Shown here piece by piece: positions 41,838 to 50,280 of a stretch of 64,000 bases of DNA; the first letter of the stretch is position 1; each line of letters begins with the position of its first letter. The notes under the pieces were generated by a model. That model saw only the letters and a list, made by a program, of their open reading frames with translations. It ran no database searches and was not told the origin of the DNA. The stretch is from Caldiserica bacterium UBA4770 (lineage in GTDB: Bacteria; Caldisericota; Caldisericia; Caldisericales; Caldisericaceae): NCBI GenBank assembly GCA_002403335.1, contig DHHO01000012.1:35275-99274 (forward strand). Reading direction: 5' to 3'. Position numbers and translations under genes: made by a program.

Positions 41838-42818
41838 TTAAAAGAAAAAACGAGGAAGTTTTAAATCACTTGCTATATGCAATCCAGGGTCGCTGTCAAG
41901 TAGAATAGGAACATAATTGGCAACAACTGCAGCAGTACCTAAATCTCCATGAACTCCTCTTTTAATTTCAAACTCTAAACCAGGGTGCCCTTCAATTTTT
42001 ATTCTATCGTATGACTTTCTTTCTCCTACTGCCATAATTAACCTTATTTCAATTTTAAAACCGTCAGTTGATATTCCAGTTACTTTTTGATACTGTCCCC
42101 TAACCAACCCCTTTTCTATCTTTACATATTCTGTTTCAATAATCTCTTCAGCAATTAATGGCTCAAGCTCTTCTTTAAATTCTTTTATATTTAATTTTAA
42201 TGCATCAAAAATATAAAAAAGTGATTCAAGTAGTCCTATATGTCCAATTTTATTTTTCCTTTTCAAATCCTGAAACTCCTCTTCAGTCAAACCAGCCCCG
42301 ACCTTTAATTGCAAATTTTTTCTTCTTTTTCCTGCATCAAGAACTCTCTCAGCGATAATCGTAGTAGGCTTTAAAGATAAAGTAGAAAGAAAGGTTGGCA
42401 ATGTATCAAGAATAAAACCCGGGTTTATGCCAACTCCAAGCAATCTAACATTATTTTGTTTTGCAATTCTATCAAGTTCTATTGATTCATTTTTATGAAA
42501 ATGATATGGGAAAAACAGTTCCTCACAAGTTGAGATAACATTATAGCCATTTTCAAGTAATCCAATAAATTGAGGAAATGTATCATTCATTCGAGATTGA
42601 GTTGAATGAATAACTACGTCACAACTACCAAAATCGTTGACGTTTTTTTTAATTTTAATGCCAAAATTTTTCTTTTCAATTAAATCACCTATATTTCTAT
42701 TTAAATATTCATCTTTTAAATCAACAGCACCAACTAATTCAAACTCTTTTTTTAATAATAGTGCTTTTAAAATTTCTAATCCAATCGCACCAAGACCATA
42801 TGAGATAAATTTATACAT
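41838..42818 (-). CDS. DapB-like dehydrogenase (2,4-diaminopentanoate dehydrogenase-like)
   Basis: 326 residues from MYKFISYGLGAIG. Rossmann start ISYGLGAIGLEILKALL, then VVIHSTQSRMNDTFPQ, YNVISTCEELFFPYH and VGINPGFILDTLP. The layout matches the dihydrodipicolinate reductase-like family that includes 2,4-diaminopentanoate dehydrogenase (ornithine fermentation). The ATG overlaps the end of the TRAP permease gene by 8 bp, so the enzyme probably acts on, or downstream of, the imported substrate, perhaps an amino acid. Confidence 0.75.
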   Translation of the reverse strand: MYKFISYGLGAIGLEILKALLLKKEFELVGAVDLKDEYLNRNIGDLIEKKNFGIKIKKNVNDFGSCDVVIHSTQSRMNDTFPQFIGLLENGYNVISTCEELFFPYHFHKNESIELDRIAKQNNVRLLGVGINPGFILDTLPTFLSTLSLKPTTIIAERVLDAGKRRKNLQLKVGAGLTEEEFQDLKRKNKIGHIGLLESLFYIFDALKLNIKEFKEELEPLIAEEIIETEYVKIEKGLVRGQYQKVTGISTDGFKIEIRLIMAVGERKSYDRIKIEGHPGLEFEIKRGVHGDLGTAAVVANYVPILLDSDPGLHIASDLKLPRFFF

Positions 42819-45069
42819 TTTTAACCCCAACAATTTTTCTATTTTTTAGATATTGCGATAGATATATTAAGCCCCCAATAGTTATTCCAATTAAATCTGT
42901 TTTTAATCCTGGTGTTATTAATAGAATTGCAGCAATAAAAAGCAATATTCTTTCATAAAAATTAAGTTTTATTATAAAATAACCTATATTTGATGCTCCA
43001 AGAAATATAATACCAATAATTGCAGTTATATAAGCAAGTATCGCTTCGGATAAAACAAAATTAACTCCAAGCAGAATTGGATTGTAGACAAAAACAAAGG
43101 GAACAAGAAAACCCGCAAGTGCAAGTCTGAATGAAGTAAAACCTGTTTTAAATGGTTCTGAACCTGCTATGCCCGAGGCAGCATACGCAGCAAGAGCAAC
43201 AGGGGGTGTTAAATCTGCAAGTATTCCATAATAGAAAACAAACATATGGGCAATTAACATTGAAGCAGTCAAATCATATTGAGTTAAAAAAGGCGCAAGA
43301 GCTGGAGCGGTAATTATAGCCATAATGATATAATTGCCAGTGGTTGGTATACCCATTCCAAGTATTAAGCAAGCTATAGCAGTAAAAAGGAGCGTAAATG
43401 ACATAGCACTTTTTATTTGAATAATTGGTAGAATTGATGAAAATATTGAATTAAGCCAATTTTTTAGCCCGGAGGCAAGTGTAACAACTGCGTTTGCAAA
43501 TCTTAGAGCCAATCCTGTTAATGTTGACATACCAGCAATATAGCCAGCTGAAGCACATGCTGCAACTACAGATAACGAAGTATAGGCACCCTCTTCAAAT
43601 CCATCAATTGTTAATAAAATGGTGTTTTTAAACACAATACCTATTCTCTTGATAACCTCAATATTAGGATTTTTATAATTCTGTGAAGATTTTATTCTAA
43701 AAACAAGAAAACACAAAATAATTGATAACAAAATAGTCAAAAAGAATAAGGGAATTATGTCTATTACACTACTAAAAAATAGTATTAAGAAAAAAATTAA
43801 AGGTATATAAATTGAGACATATAAAAAAAGTATTTTTATTTTTTCATCAAAATCTCTTGTAACAGTTTTTGCCATTTCTCCAAGAAAACTTATTAAAATA
43901 ACTGAAATAATGGATGTAAATGCAGCATCCATAACTGTATATCCAGCTATAAGTTTATAAACTAAAATTATGAAAGGAGTTAAAATATAACCTCTTTTGG
44001 TTAGCTCGTCTTTTAGATTTGGAATCTCGTCCTTTCTTAAACCTCTTAACTTCAATCTCTTTGCCTCAAAATGTAAAGAAAAATATACACCTAAAAAATA
44101 TAATAATGCTGGTACAACTGCTGCCCAGATGATTCTTACATATGGAACTCCTATAAATTCCGTCATAATAAATGCTGCTGCACCCATAACAGGTGGCATA
44201 ATCTGTCCTCCAGTAGATGCTGCCGCTTCAACTGCACCTGCAAAATAATCCTTATAGCCAGTTTTTTTCATTAAGGGTATATTAAAAACTCCGTCTGTTA
44301 CAACGTTTGCAACCGAACTTCCGCTTACAGTTCCAAGAGCAGCACTTGTTATAACAGATATTTTTGCAGGGCCACCGGGGGCTCTGCCTGCCATTATTCT
44401 TGCTAAATTAACAATCAATGCAGAAACACCAGTTTTTTCTGCAAGTGCCCCAAAGAGGATAAATGCATAGACAAATTTCGTTGAGACAGAAACTGGAATT
44501 CCAAAAATTCCGTCAAGTGTATAAAAAAGATGGTCAACAACTGAAGCAAATGAATAACCCCTATGAGCAAAAAGTCCTGGCATATTTTTACCAAAGATTG
44601 CATAAAGAACAAAAAGTAAAGCAATTAACATAAGAGGAAAACCTGTTGCTCTTCTTGTACCTTCAAGAATTAAAATAACTGCAGTACCAGCGACTATAAG
44701 GTCGAGTAAAGTTGGTAGAGCAGGTCTAAAAATTAGCTGCTCATAAAAAATAACCGGGTATAAAAAGACGACAGCAACAATAATTGAGAGGATAATATCA
44801 TAAACGGGAATTTTATTCTTTGGGGCTTTTTTTGTTACAGGAAAGAGTAAAAAAATCAAAACCATAGCAAAGCCAACGTGAATTGGTCTTTGTATTTGTG
44901 GAGGAAAAAGACCGAAACCAATGGTGTAAAATTGAAAGATTGAAAAAGAAATTGCAATAATTTTTACAATGAAATATGAAATGCCTTGTAACTTTCTTTT
45001 TCCTCCTCTTTCATACTTATCTAATAACTCCTCTACAACTTTTTCTTCATGTAAATTTTCATCCGGCAT
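42811..45069 (-). CDS. TRAP transporter fused permease (DctQM, 4TM/12TM)
   Basis: 752 residues with about 16-18 helices; small (4TM) and large (12TM) permease parts in one chain, as is normal for TAXI-type TRAP systems. Conserved GTVSGSSVANVVTDGVFNIPLMKKTGY, GGQIMPPVMGAAAFIM and GMGIPTTGNYIIMAI, LTPPVALAAYAASGIAG. AAGGAGGAG ribosome site. Imports an organic acid or amino acid using a sodium or proton gradient. Confidence 0.95.
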   Translation of the reverse strand: MPDENLHEEKVVEELLDKYERGGKRKLQGISYFIVKIIAISFSIFQFYTIGFGLFPPQIQRPIHVGFAMVLIFLLFPVTKKAPKNKIPVYDIILSIIVAVVFLYPVIFYEQLIFRPALPTLLDLIVAGTAVILILEGTRRATGFPLMLIALLFVLYAIFGKNMPGLFAHRGYSFASVVDHLFYTLDGIFGIPVSVSTKFVYAFILFGALAEKTGVSALIVNLARIMAGRAPGGPAKISVITSAALGTVSGSSVANVVTDGVFNIPLMKKTGYKDYFAGAVEAAASTGGQIMPPVMGAAAFIMTEFIGVPYVRIIWAAVVPALLYFLGVYFSLHFEAKRLKLRGLRKDEIPNLKDELTKRGYILTPFIILVYKLIAGYTVMDAAFTSIISVILISFLGEMAKTVTRDFDEKIKILFLYVSIYIPLIFFLILFFSSVIDIIPLFFLTILLSIILCFLVFRIKSSQNYKNPNIEVIKRIGIVFKNTILLTIDGFEEGAYTSLSVVAACASAGYIAGMSTLTGLALRFANAVVTLASGLKNWLNSIFSSILPIIQIKSAMSFTLLFTAIACLILGMGIPTTGNYIIMAIITAPALAPFLTQYDLTASMLIAHMFVFYYGILADLTPPVALAAYAASGIAGSEPFKTGFTSFRLALAGFLVPFVFVYNPILLGVNFVLSEAILAYITAIIGIIFLGASNIGYFIIKLNFYERILLFIAAILLITPGLKTDLIGITIGGLIYLSQYLKNRKIVGVKNV

Positions 45070-45527
45070 TATCTCCTCCTTAAACTTAGAATAACCAAAT
45101 CATCTCCAAAAACATTTGAAAGATTAACTTCATCATCCTTAATATCCAATTTAAATTCGTACTTACTATTTACTCTATAATTTATATATTCAAATTCTCT
45201 ATCCATTTTAGTAATTATAAATTTACCATTCTCCATTATAAATTCTTCTTCATCTATTGTTTCGGTTGGTAATCCGGCACACTGATCAAAAAATTCCATT
45301 TTATACAAAACAATCTTATTATCAGAAATTCTATAATATTCATATACCTTAGTAAGAGCAACTGAATGAGTATAAGAAATAATGAAAGTATCATTTCCAT
45401 TTGTCGATATTTTAATTTCTTTCTCCGTACCTTTTAAAATTAAATAATATTCATCAAAATTTACAGAGGATATTATTAATATTGTTAATACACATACAAT
45501 TATTATAAAAATTATTATTCTTTTCAT
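45069..45527 (-). CDS. DUF1850 protein of TRAP operon
   Basis: 152 residues. N-terminal membrane anchor (IIIFIIIVCVLTILIISSV), then FIISYTHSVALTKVYEYYRI and MEFFDQCAGLPTE, the DUF1850 pattern (THSV, G.G.P). DUF1850 genes regularly stand between TAXI binding protein and fused permease genes. The end abuts the permease start. Role unknown. Confidence 0.85.
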   Translation of the reverse strand: MKRIIIFIIIVCVLTILIISSVNFDEYYLILKGTEKEIKISTNGNDTFIISYTHSVALTKVYEYYRISDNKIVLYKMEFFDQCAGLPTETIDEEEFIMENGKFIITKMDREFEYINYRVNSKYEFKLDIKDDEVNLSNVFGDDLVILSLRRR

Positions 45528-45529
45528 TA

Positions 45530-45560
45530 AAAAAGAGGGGGGCTTTCCCCCTCTCTTTTA
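45530..45560 (-). terminator. Hairpin between TAXI binding protein and downstream genes
   Basis: Minus strand GAGGGGG, loop AAAGC, CCCCCTC followed by TTTTTT. It lies directly after the binding-protein stop inside the operon; partial termination would keep binding protein in excess over permease. Confidence 0.75.
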
Positions 45561-46574
45561 TTTAATCAACCCTTTTTCTTTATAATATTTTTCTGCACCA
45601 GGATGGAATGGTATAGCAACTCCTTTTACTGCACTTTCAGGAGAAATATCTTTTCCTTTAACATGAACTTTTTCAAGGTCTGCTTTATGTTCAAACACTG
45701 CTTTAACAATATTATAAATTAGATCTGTGTCTAAACTTTCATCACAAACCCATTGGGCAAGACATGTTACTGTTAAAACGTCCTTATCCATTCCCTTATA
45801 TGTATCTTTTGGTATTGTGAATTCTGAATAGTATGGAACTTCTTCAATTAGCTCTTGAACCTTTTCTGAAGTTATTTCTACCATGGTGATCTCTTTTGTT
45901 GTCGCAAGTTCAACGATGCTTGATGTCGGGATACCCGCTGTTGTAAAAAGGACATCGATTCTTTCATCTTTTAATGCATCTGCTGCTTCTGCAAATGACA
46001 TATATTGTTCATCTATATCATCATAAGTTATACCATGCATGTTTAGAATTGTTTTTGCGTCAATTTCGGTCCCGCTTCCTTTATCACCAACAGCAACCTT
46101 TTTACCCTTTAAATCTGAGACAGTTTTAATACCAGTTTTCTTAAGAGCTACAATTTGAATGGTTTCTGGATATAGAGACATCATCACCCTTAAATTGCTG
46201 ATTGCACCTTGCTCTTTAAAACTCTCCGTTCCTGTATAAGCCCAGTAAACAACATTATTCTGCACAAAACCAGATTCAATCTCCTTTTTCCAGATTAAAT
46301 TACAATTTGCAGCAGAGGCTCCGCTTGTTTGCGCAGTTGCAATGACATCAATCTTCCCAGAAGGAGTTTCATAATCAGCAAAATTTGATATTATTGTAGC
46401 AACTGCTCCACCTATAGGAAAGTAGGTCCCCCCAGTTCCACCTGTTGCAATCCCAAAAAACACTCTCTTTGGTCCTGCCTCCTCTACTTCTTGTTGTTGG
46501 CATCCAGTGAGAGACAAAGTAACAACTAACAGTAAAACTAAAAGAATTGATAAAACTTTTGTTGCTCTTGCCAT
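45558..46574 (-). CDS. TAXI-family TRAP transporter solute-binding lipoprotein
   Basis: 338 residues from MARATKVL. Lipobox LSLTGC. Mature part: VFFGIATGGTGGTYFPIGGAVATII, TAQTSGASAANCNLI, LKGKKVAVGDKGSGTEIDAKTIL and FHPGAEKYYKEKGL, all typical of TAXI (Imp) proteins. AGGAGG 5 nt before the chosen ATG rather than the earlier GTG. Captures the substrate for the downstream fused permease. Confidence 0.93.
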   Translation of the reverse strand: MARATKVLSILLVLLLVVTLSLTGCQQQEVEEAGPKRVFFGIATGGTGGTYFPIGGAVATIISNFADYETPSGKIDVIATAQTSGASAANCNLIWKKEIESGFVQNNVVYWAYTGTESFKEQGAISNLRVMMSLYPETIQIVALKKTGIKTVSDLKGKKVAVGDKGSGTEIDAKTILNMHGITYDDIDEQYMSFAEAADALKDERIDVLFTTAGIPTSSIVELATTKEITMVEITSEKVQELIEEVPYYSEFTIPKDTYKGMDKDVLTVTCLAQWVCDESLDTDLIYNIVKAVFEHKADLEKVHVKGKDISPESAVKGVAIPFHPGAEKYYKEKGLIK

Positions 46575-46591
46575 ATGCACCTCCTAATTGA

Positions 46592-46620
46592 GTATTATAT
46601 ATGTTTTTAAGATTTGTCAA
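46592..46620 (-). promoter_or_regulatory. Promoter of TAXI-TRAP operon
   Basis: Minus strand TTGACA followed 15 nt later by TATAAT (or 17 nt later by TAATAC), just upstream of the binding-protein ribosome site. Confidence 0.75.
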
Positions 46621-47070
46621 GGGAATATTTGTTAACTCAAAACAAAACTTCACCATGTTTCAAGGAAAATCATTCACCTTAATCTTTGAAACAGGCAATT
46701 GACCTATGTACTCCTAATTTCCGCCATAATATTACTGCAAAGAGAGAAATCTTGTCTTCTATTCAAAAGAGTATATACCCTGTGGTAAAGAGAAGAGAGA
46801 AGTTGTATCGTTTAGAATTAAGAGAAGAATTCCAAATGACATATTATTTTAAGGTTCAAAAGTCACTATAGTCTTGCAAACCAAATACAACTAACGAAGA
46901 TTTCTTTATCCAGAATATCTCACAATTTGTTAACGTTAGTTAGATAATGATTTTGAAAGCTTGGATCATATTTATAATAATTAATACGCCGAGAGATAAA
47001 GTCAAATACTATAAAGATTCAAGCTTTAATCGATACGACAAAAATCAAATACAGAAGTTATATACAATAA
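46621..47070. other. Intergenic stretch, no gene supported
   Basis: AT-rich, about 450 bp between the TAXI promoter and the 3' end of the zinc peptidase gene. One 61-codon plus-strand frame at 46686 has no ribosome site and no recognisable motif. Confidence 0.5.
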
Positions 47071-47909
47071 TTAAAGTTCATCAGTATTAAATGTATCCCA
47101 GTTATCTAAATTTCCCGTATTGAAGCCTTTATAAAACCATCTGCTTCTTTGTTCTGAAGTTCCATGTGTAAAAGAATCAGGAACAACATAACCTTGAATT
47201 TGTTTCTGAATTCTATCATCCCCAACAGCACTTGCTGCATTCAATGCTTCTTCAAGATCTCCTTCTTCAAGATAACCAAGCTCTTCCTCATAGTGAGACC
47301 ATACTCCTCTTAATAATCCGCTTGAAGTTCAAGACGCACAGAATACTCATTGAATTCTTCTTGACTTACCTGTCCTTGAATCTCCTGAATTTGATCTAAA
47401 ATTCCCAGAAGATTTTGCACATGGTGACCAACCTCATGTGCAATCACATATGCAATTGCAAAATCACCTGTTGCTTCAAATCTACTTTGAAGTTCTTCAA
47501 AGAAACTTAAATCAAGGTATACAGTTTCATCACCAGAACAATAAAAAGGACCTGATTGAGAGCTTGCAATACCACAACCAGAATTTACAGCATCAGTAAA
47601 TAAAACAAGCTTAGGGGCTTCGTATTGATATCCATAATCCTTAAGAACTTCTGTCCATACATACTCTGTATCTGCAAGAACTACTGAAACAAATTCAGAA
47701 AGTTCTTTTTCTCCAGCTGTTTCTTCATGCGGAACAGTATTCTGATAGTTAACTAAAAGTCTTTCAAGGACATCTCCTGTATTTCCACTTAAAAGCGTAA
47801 TTATTAAATATATAATCAGGCTGATACCGTCACCTACTGCAGCAATTCCTCCTGCAAATTCTCCATCTATCTTCAATATTTGAACCACCTGTCTGCCTTT
47901 CCAGTGCAT
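47071..47909 (-). pseudogene. Neutral zinc metallopeptidase (YpfJ-like), single-base frameshift
   Basis: Frame 1 gives 199 residues from MHWKGRQVVQ with a TM helix (GISLIIYLIITLLSG), NSGCGIASSQSGPFYCSGDETVYLD and the zinc site AHEVGHHVQ, then stops at RLELQADY. Shifting by one base at about 47310 continues LRGVWSHYEEELGYLEEGDLEEALNAASAVGDDRI to EQRSRWFYKGFNTGNLDNWDTFNTDEL, the normal family C-terminus, ending at 47071. One T appears lost from GATTATTTAAG. A recent mutation or a sequencing error. Confidence 0.85.
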
Positions 47910-48495
47910 ATCTCATCTCCCTTATGAAGTATACTTCCAAAAAGAAAGATTTTTCCTCTATATTTTTACATCTATTTATTTTATTTCACAATCGCAGGCT
48001 CTACCCTCTGTTTTTCCAATGCCAGCACTTTAGGGTTTAAAAAAGGAGATTCACAAGTCTTAAATTTTTCGTTTTTAAAATAATCTTATTAAGCTTAAAA
48101 AATAAAAAAGAATTTTAAGGCTTAATAAAGCCCAAATTGTTGAGGTGAGCTATTCTATTGACATCGGCGAAGATTATTTGTATGCCAAATAGTTGGAAAT
48201 TCTCCAAGCCTTCGTCAGCACCGAACGCCATGATTTTTTATATCTCGTCCGCAAAGACTAAATTGCTAGGAAGAGATAACATAGATGTGTAAGAATTGCA
48301 AAATTATTGCAAAACTGAGAAACAACTAAAGCAAATTCAAAAAAATCTGATTTCTGTATTATTTACTTTTCTATTATAAAGTCTACGCTCAAACATCATC
48401 AAACAACTTAACTAATCACTTATCAAAATTCATAAACCCATTGGCTTTGCTATCTTTATATCTCCAATGGGTTTATGAATTATTACAAAAAGGGT
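47910..48495. other. Intergenic region ending in long inverted repeat
   Basis: 586 bp of AT-rich sequence without a supported frame. Its only clear structure is the 18-bp inverted repeat at its right end, listed separately. Confidence 0.5.
48427..48481. terminator. 18-bp perfect inverted repeat downstream of racemase operon
   Basis: AATTCATAAACCCATTGG, 19-nt loop, CCAATGGGTTTATGAATT, 15 bp after the racemase stop on the minus strand. Unusually long and AT-rich for a terminator and no T-tract follows. It may protect the mRNA 3' end, bind a protein or be a mobile-element relic. Confidence 0.6.
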
Positions 48496-49191
48496 TTAAT
48501 CTAAAAATGAATATTCAAAAGCAGCCTTTGCGTATATCTTGAGCGTATTAAGCACTGGTATTTTCAAGTCACTCTGGGATATAACAAGCGGTAGTTCTGT
48601 GCAGCCAAGAATTACTGCGTCAATATTACTGTTTTTAAGGAGGTCATTAACGATCTGTAGCAAATTAGCTTTCGTCTCATCTTCAAAGATGCCTCTCACA
48701 AGTTCCTCTACAATTTTCTGGTGAACATAGTCTTGTGATAATAAGTCTGGCACAGTTATCTGTAGATTCAGCTTTTCGAACGGGACCTTGTAGAACTCTC
48801 CCTGCATAACTATTTTCGTACCAAGCAGCCCTAATTTAAGGTACCCTCTTCTTTTAGCTTCTTTGGCAGTTTCCTCTACTATACTCAGCAAAGGGATGGG
48901 AGAGGTTTTTACCAACTCCTCATAAAAAATGTGAGGAGTGTTTGAGGCCATTACAGCAAAATCAGCTCCCGCTCTATACAAAGCATTTATTGAGTTTAAC
49001 AAAAGTGATTTTGCTTTTGTAAAGTCTTTACTTACTTCAATAGATGTCGCCCATTCTTCCTCGTCAATGTTATATATTATTATTTCAGGACATTTGTATT
49101 TCCATTTCTTACGAGAGAGCAAGATAATCTCTTTATAATACTCAATTGTAGATTCTGGCCCCATTCCACCTAGGATTCCTATCCTTTTCAT
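48496..49191 (-). CDS. Aspartate/glutamate racemase family protein
   Basis: 231 residues. GILGGMGPESTIEYY at the N-terminus; the two catalytic positions are MASNTPH (Ser83, where many racemases have Cys) and LGCTELP (Cys197). E. coli EcL-DER is known to have Thr83/Cys197 and to work mainly in one direction, so this enzyme may also be asymmetric. It overlaps the PLP lyase gene by 4 bp. Interconverts L- and D-amino acids, substrate unknown. Confidence 0.88.
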   Translation of the reverse strand: MKRIGILGGMGPESTIEYYKEIILLSRKKWKYKCPEIIIYNIDEEEWATSIEVSKDFTKAKSLLLNSINALYRAGADFAVMASNTPHIFYEELVKTSPIPLLSIVEETAKEAKRRGYLKLGLLGTKIVMQGEFYKVPFEKLNLQITVPDLLSQDYVHQKIVEELVRGIFEDETKANLLQIVNDLLKNSNIDAVILGCTELPLVISQSDLKIPVLNTLKIYAKAAFEYSFLD

Positions 49192-50252
49192 AATTCATTT
49201 ACTCCCTTATAAACATGTCCGACTATCTCTCTTTCGGCAAATATAGCAGGAGTACCGCCCGTATGCCAGAATAAAACATTACTATCTTGTGGTATGAGTC
49301 TCTTTCTCAGATAATCAAGCAATCCTGCAAAGGCTTTACCCGTATAAACTGGGTCAAGAACTATGCCTTCCTCTATCGCTAACTCTCTGATTGCAGAAGT
49401 TGACGCCTCGCTTGGCTTCTCGTAACCTTCTCCAATGTACCCCGTGTCTATTATTACTTCATTCTCATTTATGCTTGTATCTATTCCAAGAATTTTTAAA
49501 ACTTCATTTGCCATATCTGCAATCTTCTTAGGTTTGTCCTTTGGTTCCACATCTACACTTATAGGTATCATTTTGATATCAGAGTTTAACATCGCTTTAC
49601 CCGCGAGAAGTCCTGCAAGAGTTCCTCCTGATCCCGTTGCAAAGACTATGTAATCTAGTTTTATTTTTTTATCCTGTAATTGCTTCACTAATTCAATAAA
49701 ACCCAGCGTAAAGCCCAAGCAACCTATTGGATTGAAGCCACCAACAGGAATATCATAACATCTATGACCCCCTTTTTCCAATTGAAGAATATGTTCCGCA
49801 CTTATCTTGTAAGAATGTTCCACAGCTTCATACGCACTTATTCCGGGAGTTGGAGAAACAAACTTGATTTCTGCATCCATTATTTTATCAAGGAACAGAT
49901 TCCCCAAGTATTGACCGGGCTTATTTCCACCGCCTAAGTATAAAAGATAAAGTACTGGTTTTAAACCAAGTTTTCTGCATGCAGCAACTGTTTCTCTGCA
50001 GTGGTTCGACTGGTGAGCACCATAGGTGAATACATATTCAGTGTTTTTCTTGACAGCTTCAGCAAGCAGAAATTCTAGTTTCCTGATCTTATTTCCACCG
50101 AATTCTGGACCTGAAAGATCGTCTCTTTTCATATAGAGAGACGAATTGTACTTCTTTGATAAATTGTCTAGTTTCTGCAAGGGGGTAGGAAAGAACCCTA
50201 TTGGTACCCTTGGAATATTTAATATCAATTTTTCGGCTCTGTAAGCGTCCAT
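49188..50252 (-). CDS. D-cysteine desulfhydrase / ACC deaminase-family PLP enzyme
   Basis: 354 residues, normal length. MKRDDLSGPEFGGNKIRKLEFLL with PLP Lys55, TYGAHQSNHCRETVAACRKLG, FATGSGGTLAGLLAG (phosphate-binding) and VLDPVYTGKAFAGL match the D-cysteine desulfhydrase family. It likely releases ammonia (or H2S) from a D-amino acid. AAGGAGG start. In a unit with a racemase, NhaC antiporter and RidA. Confidence 0.9.
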   Translation of the reverse strand: MDAYRAEKLILNIPRVPIGFFPTPLQKLDNLSKKYNSSLYMKRDDLSGPEFGGNKIRKLEFLLAEAVKKNTEYVFTYGAHQSNHCRETVAACRKLGLKPVLYLLYLGGGNKPGQYLGNLFLDKIMDAEIKFVSPTPGISAYEAVEHSYKISAEHILQLEKGGHRCYDIPVGGFNPIGCLGFTLGFIELVKQLQDKKIKLDYIVFATGSGGTLAGLLAGKAMLNSDIKMIPISVDVEPKDKPKKIADMANEVLKILGIDTSINENEVIIDTGYIGEGYEKPSEASTSAIRELAIEEGIVLDPVYTGKAFAGLLDYLRKRLIPQDSNVLFWHTGGTPAIFAEREIVGHVYKGVNEL

Positions 50253-50280
50253 ATTTAACCTCCTTATAACATACCATCCA

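Noticed and set aside
46686..46871. 61-codon plus-strand frame
   Set aside because: No ribosome site, promoter or motif; composition like surrounding non-coding DNA.
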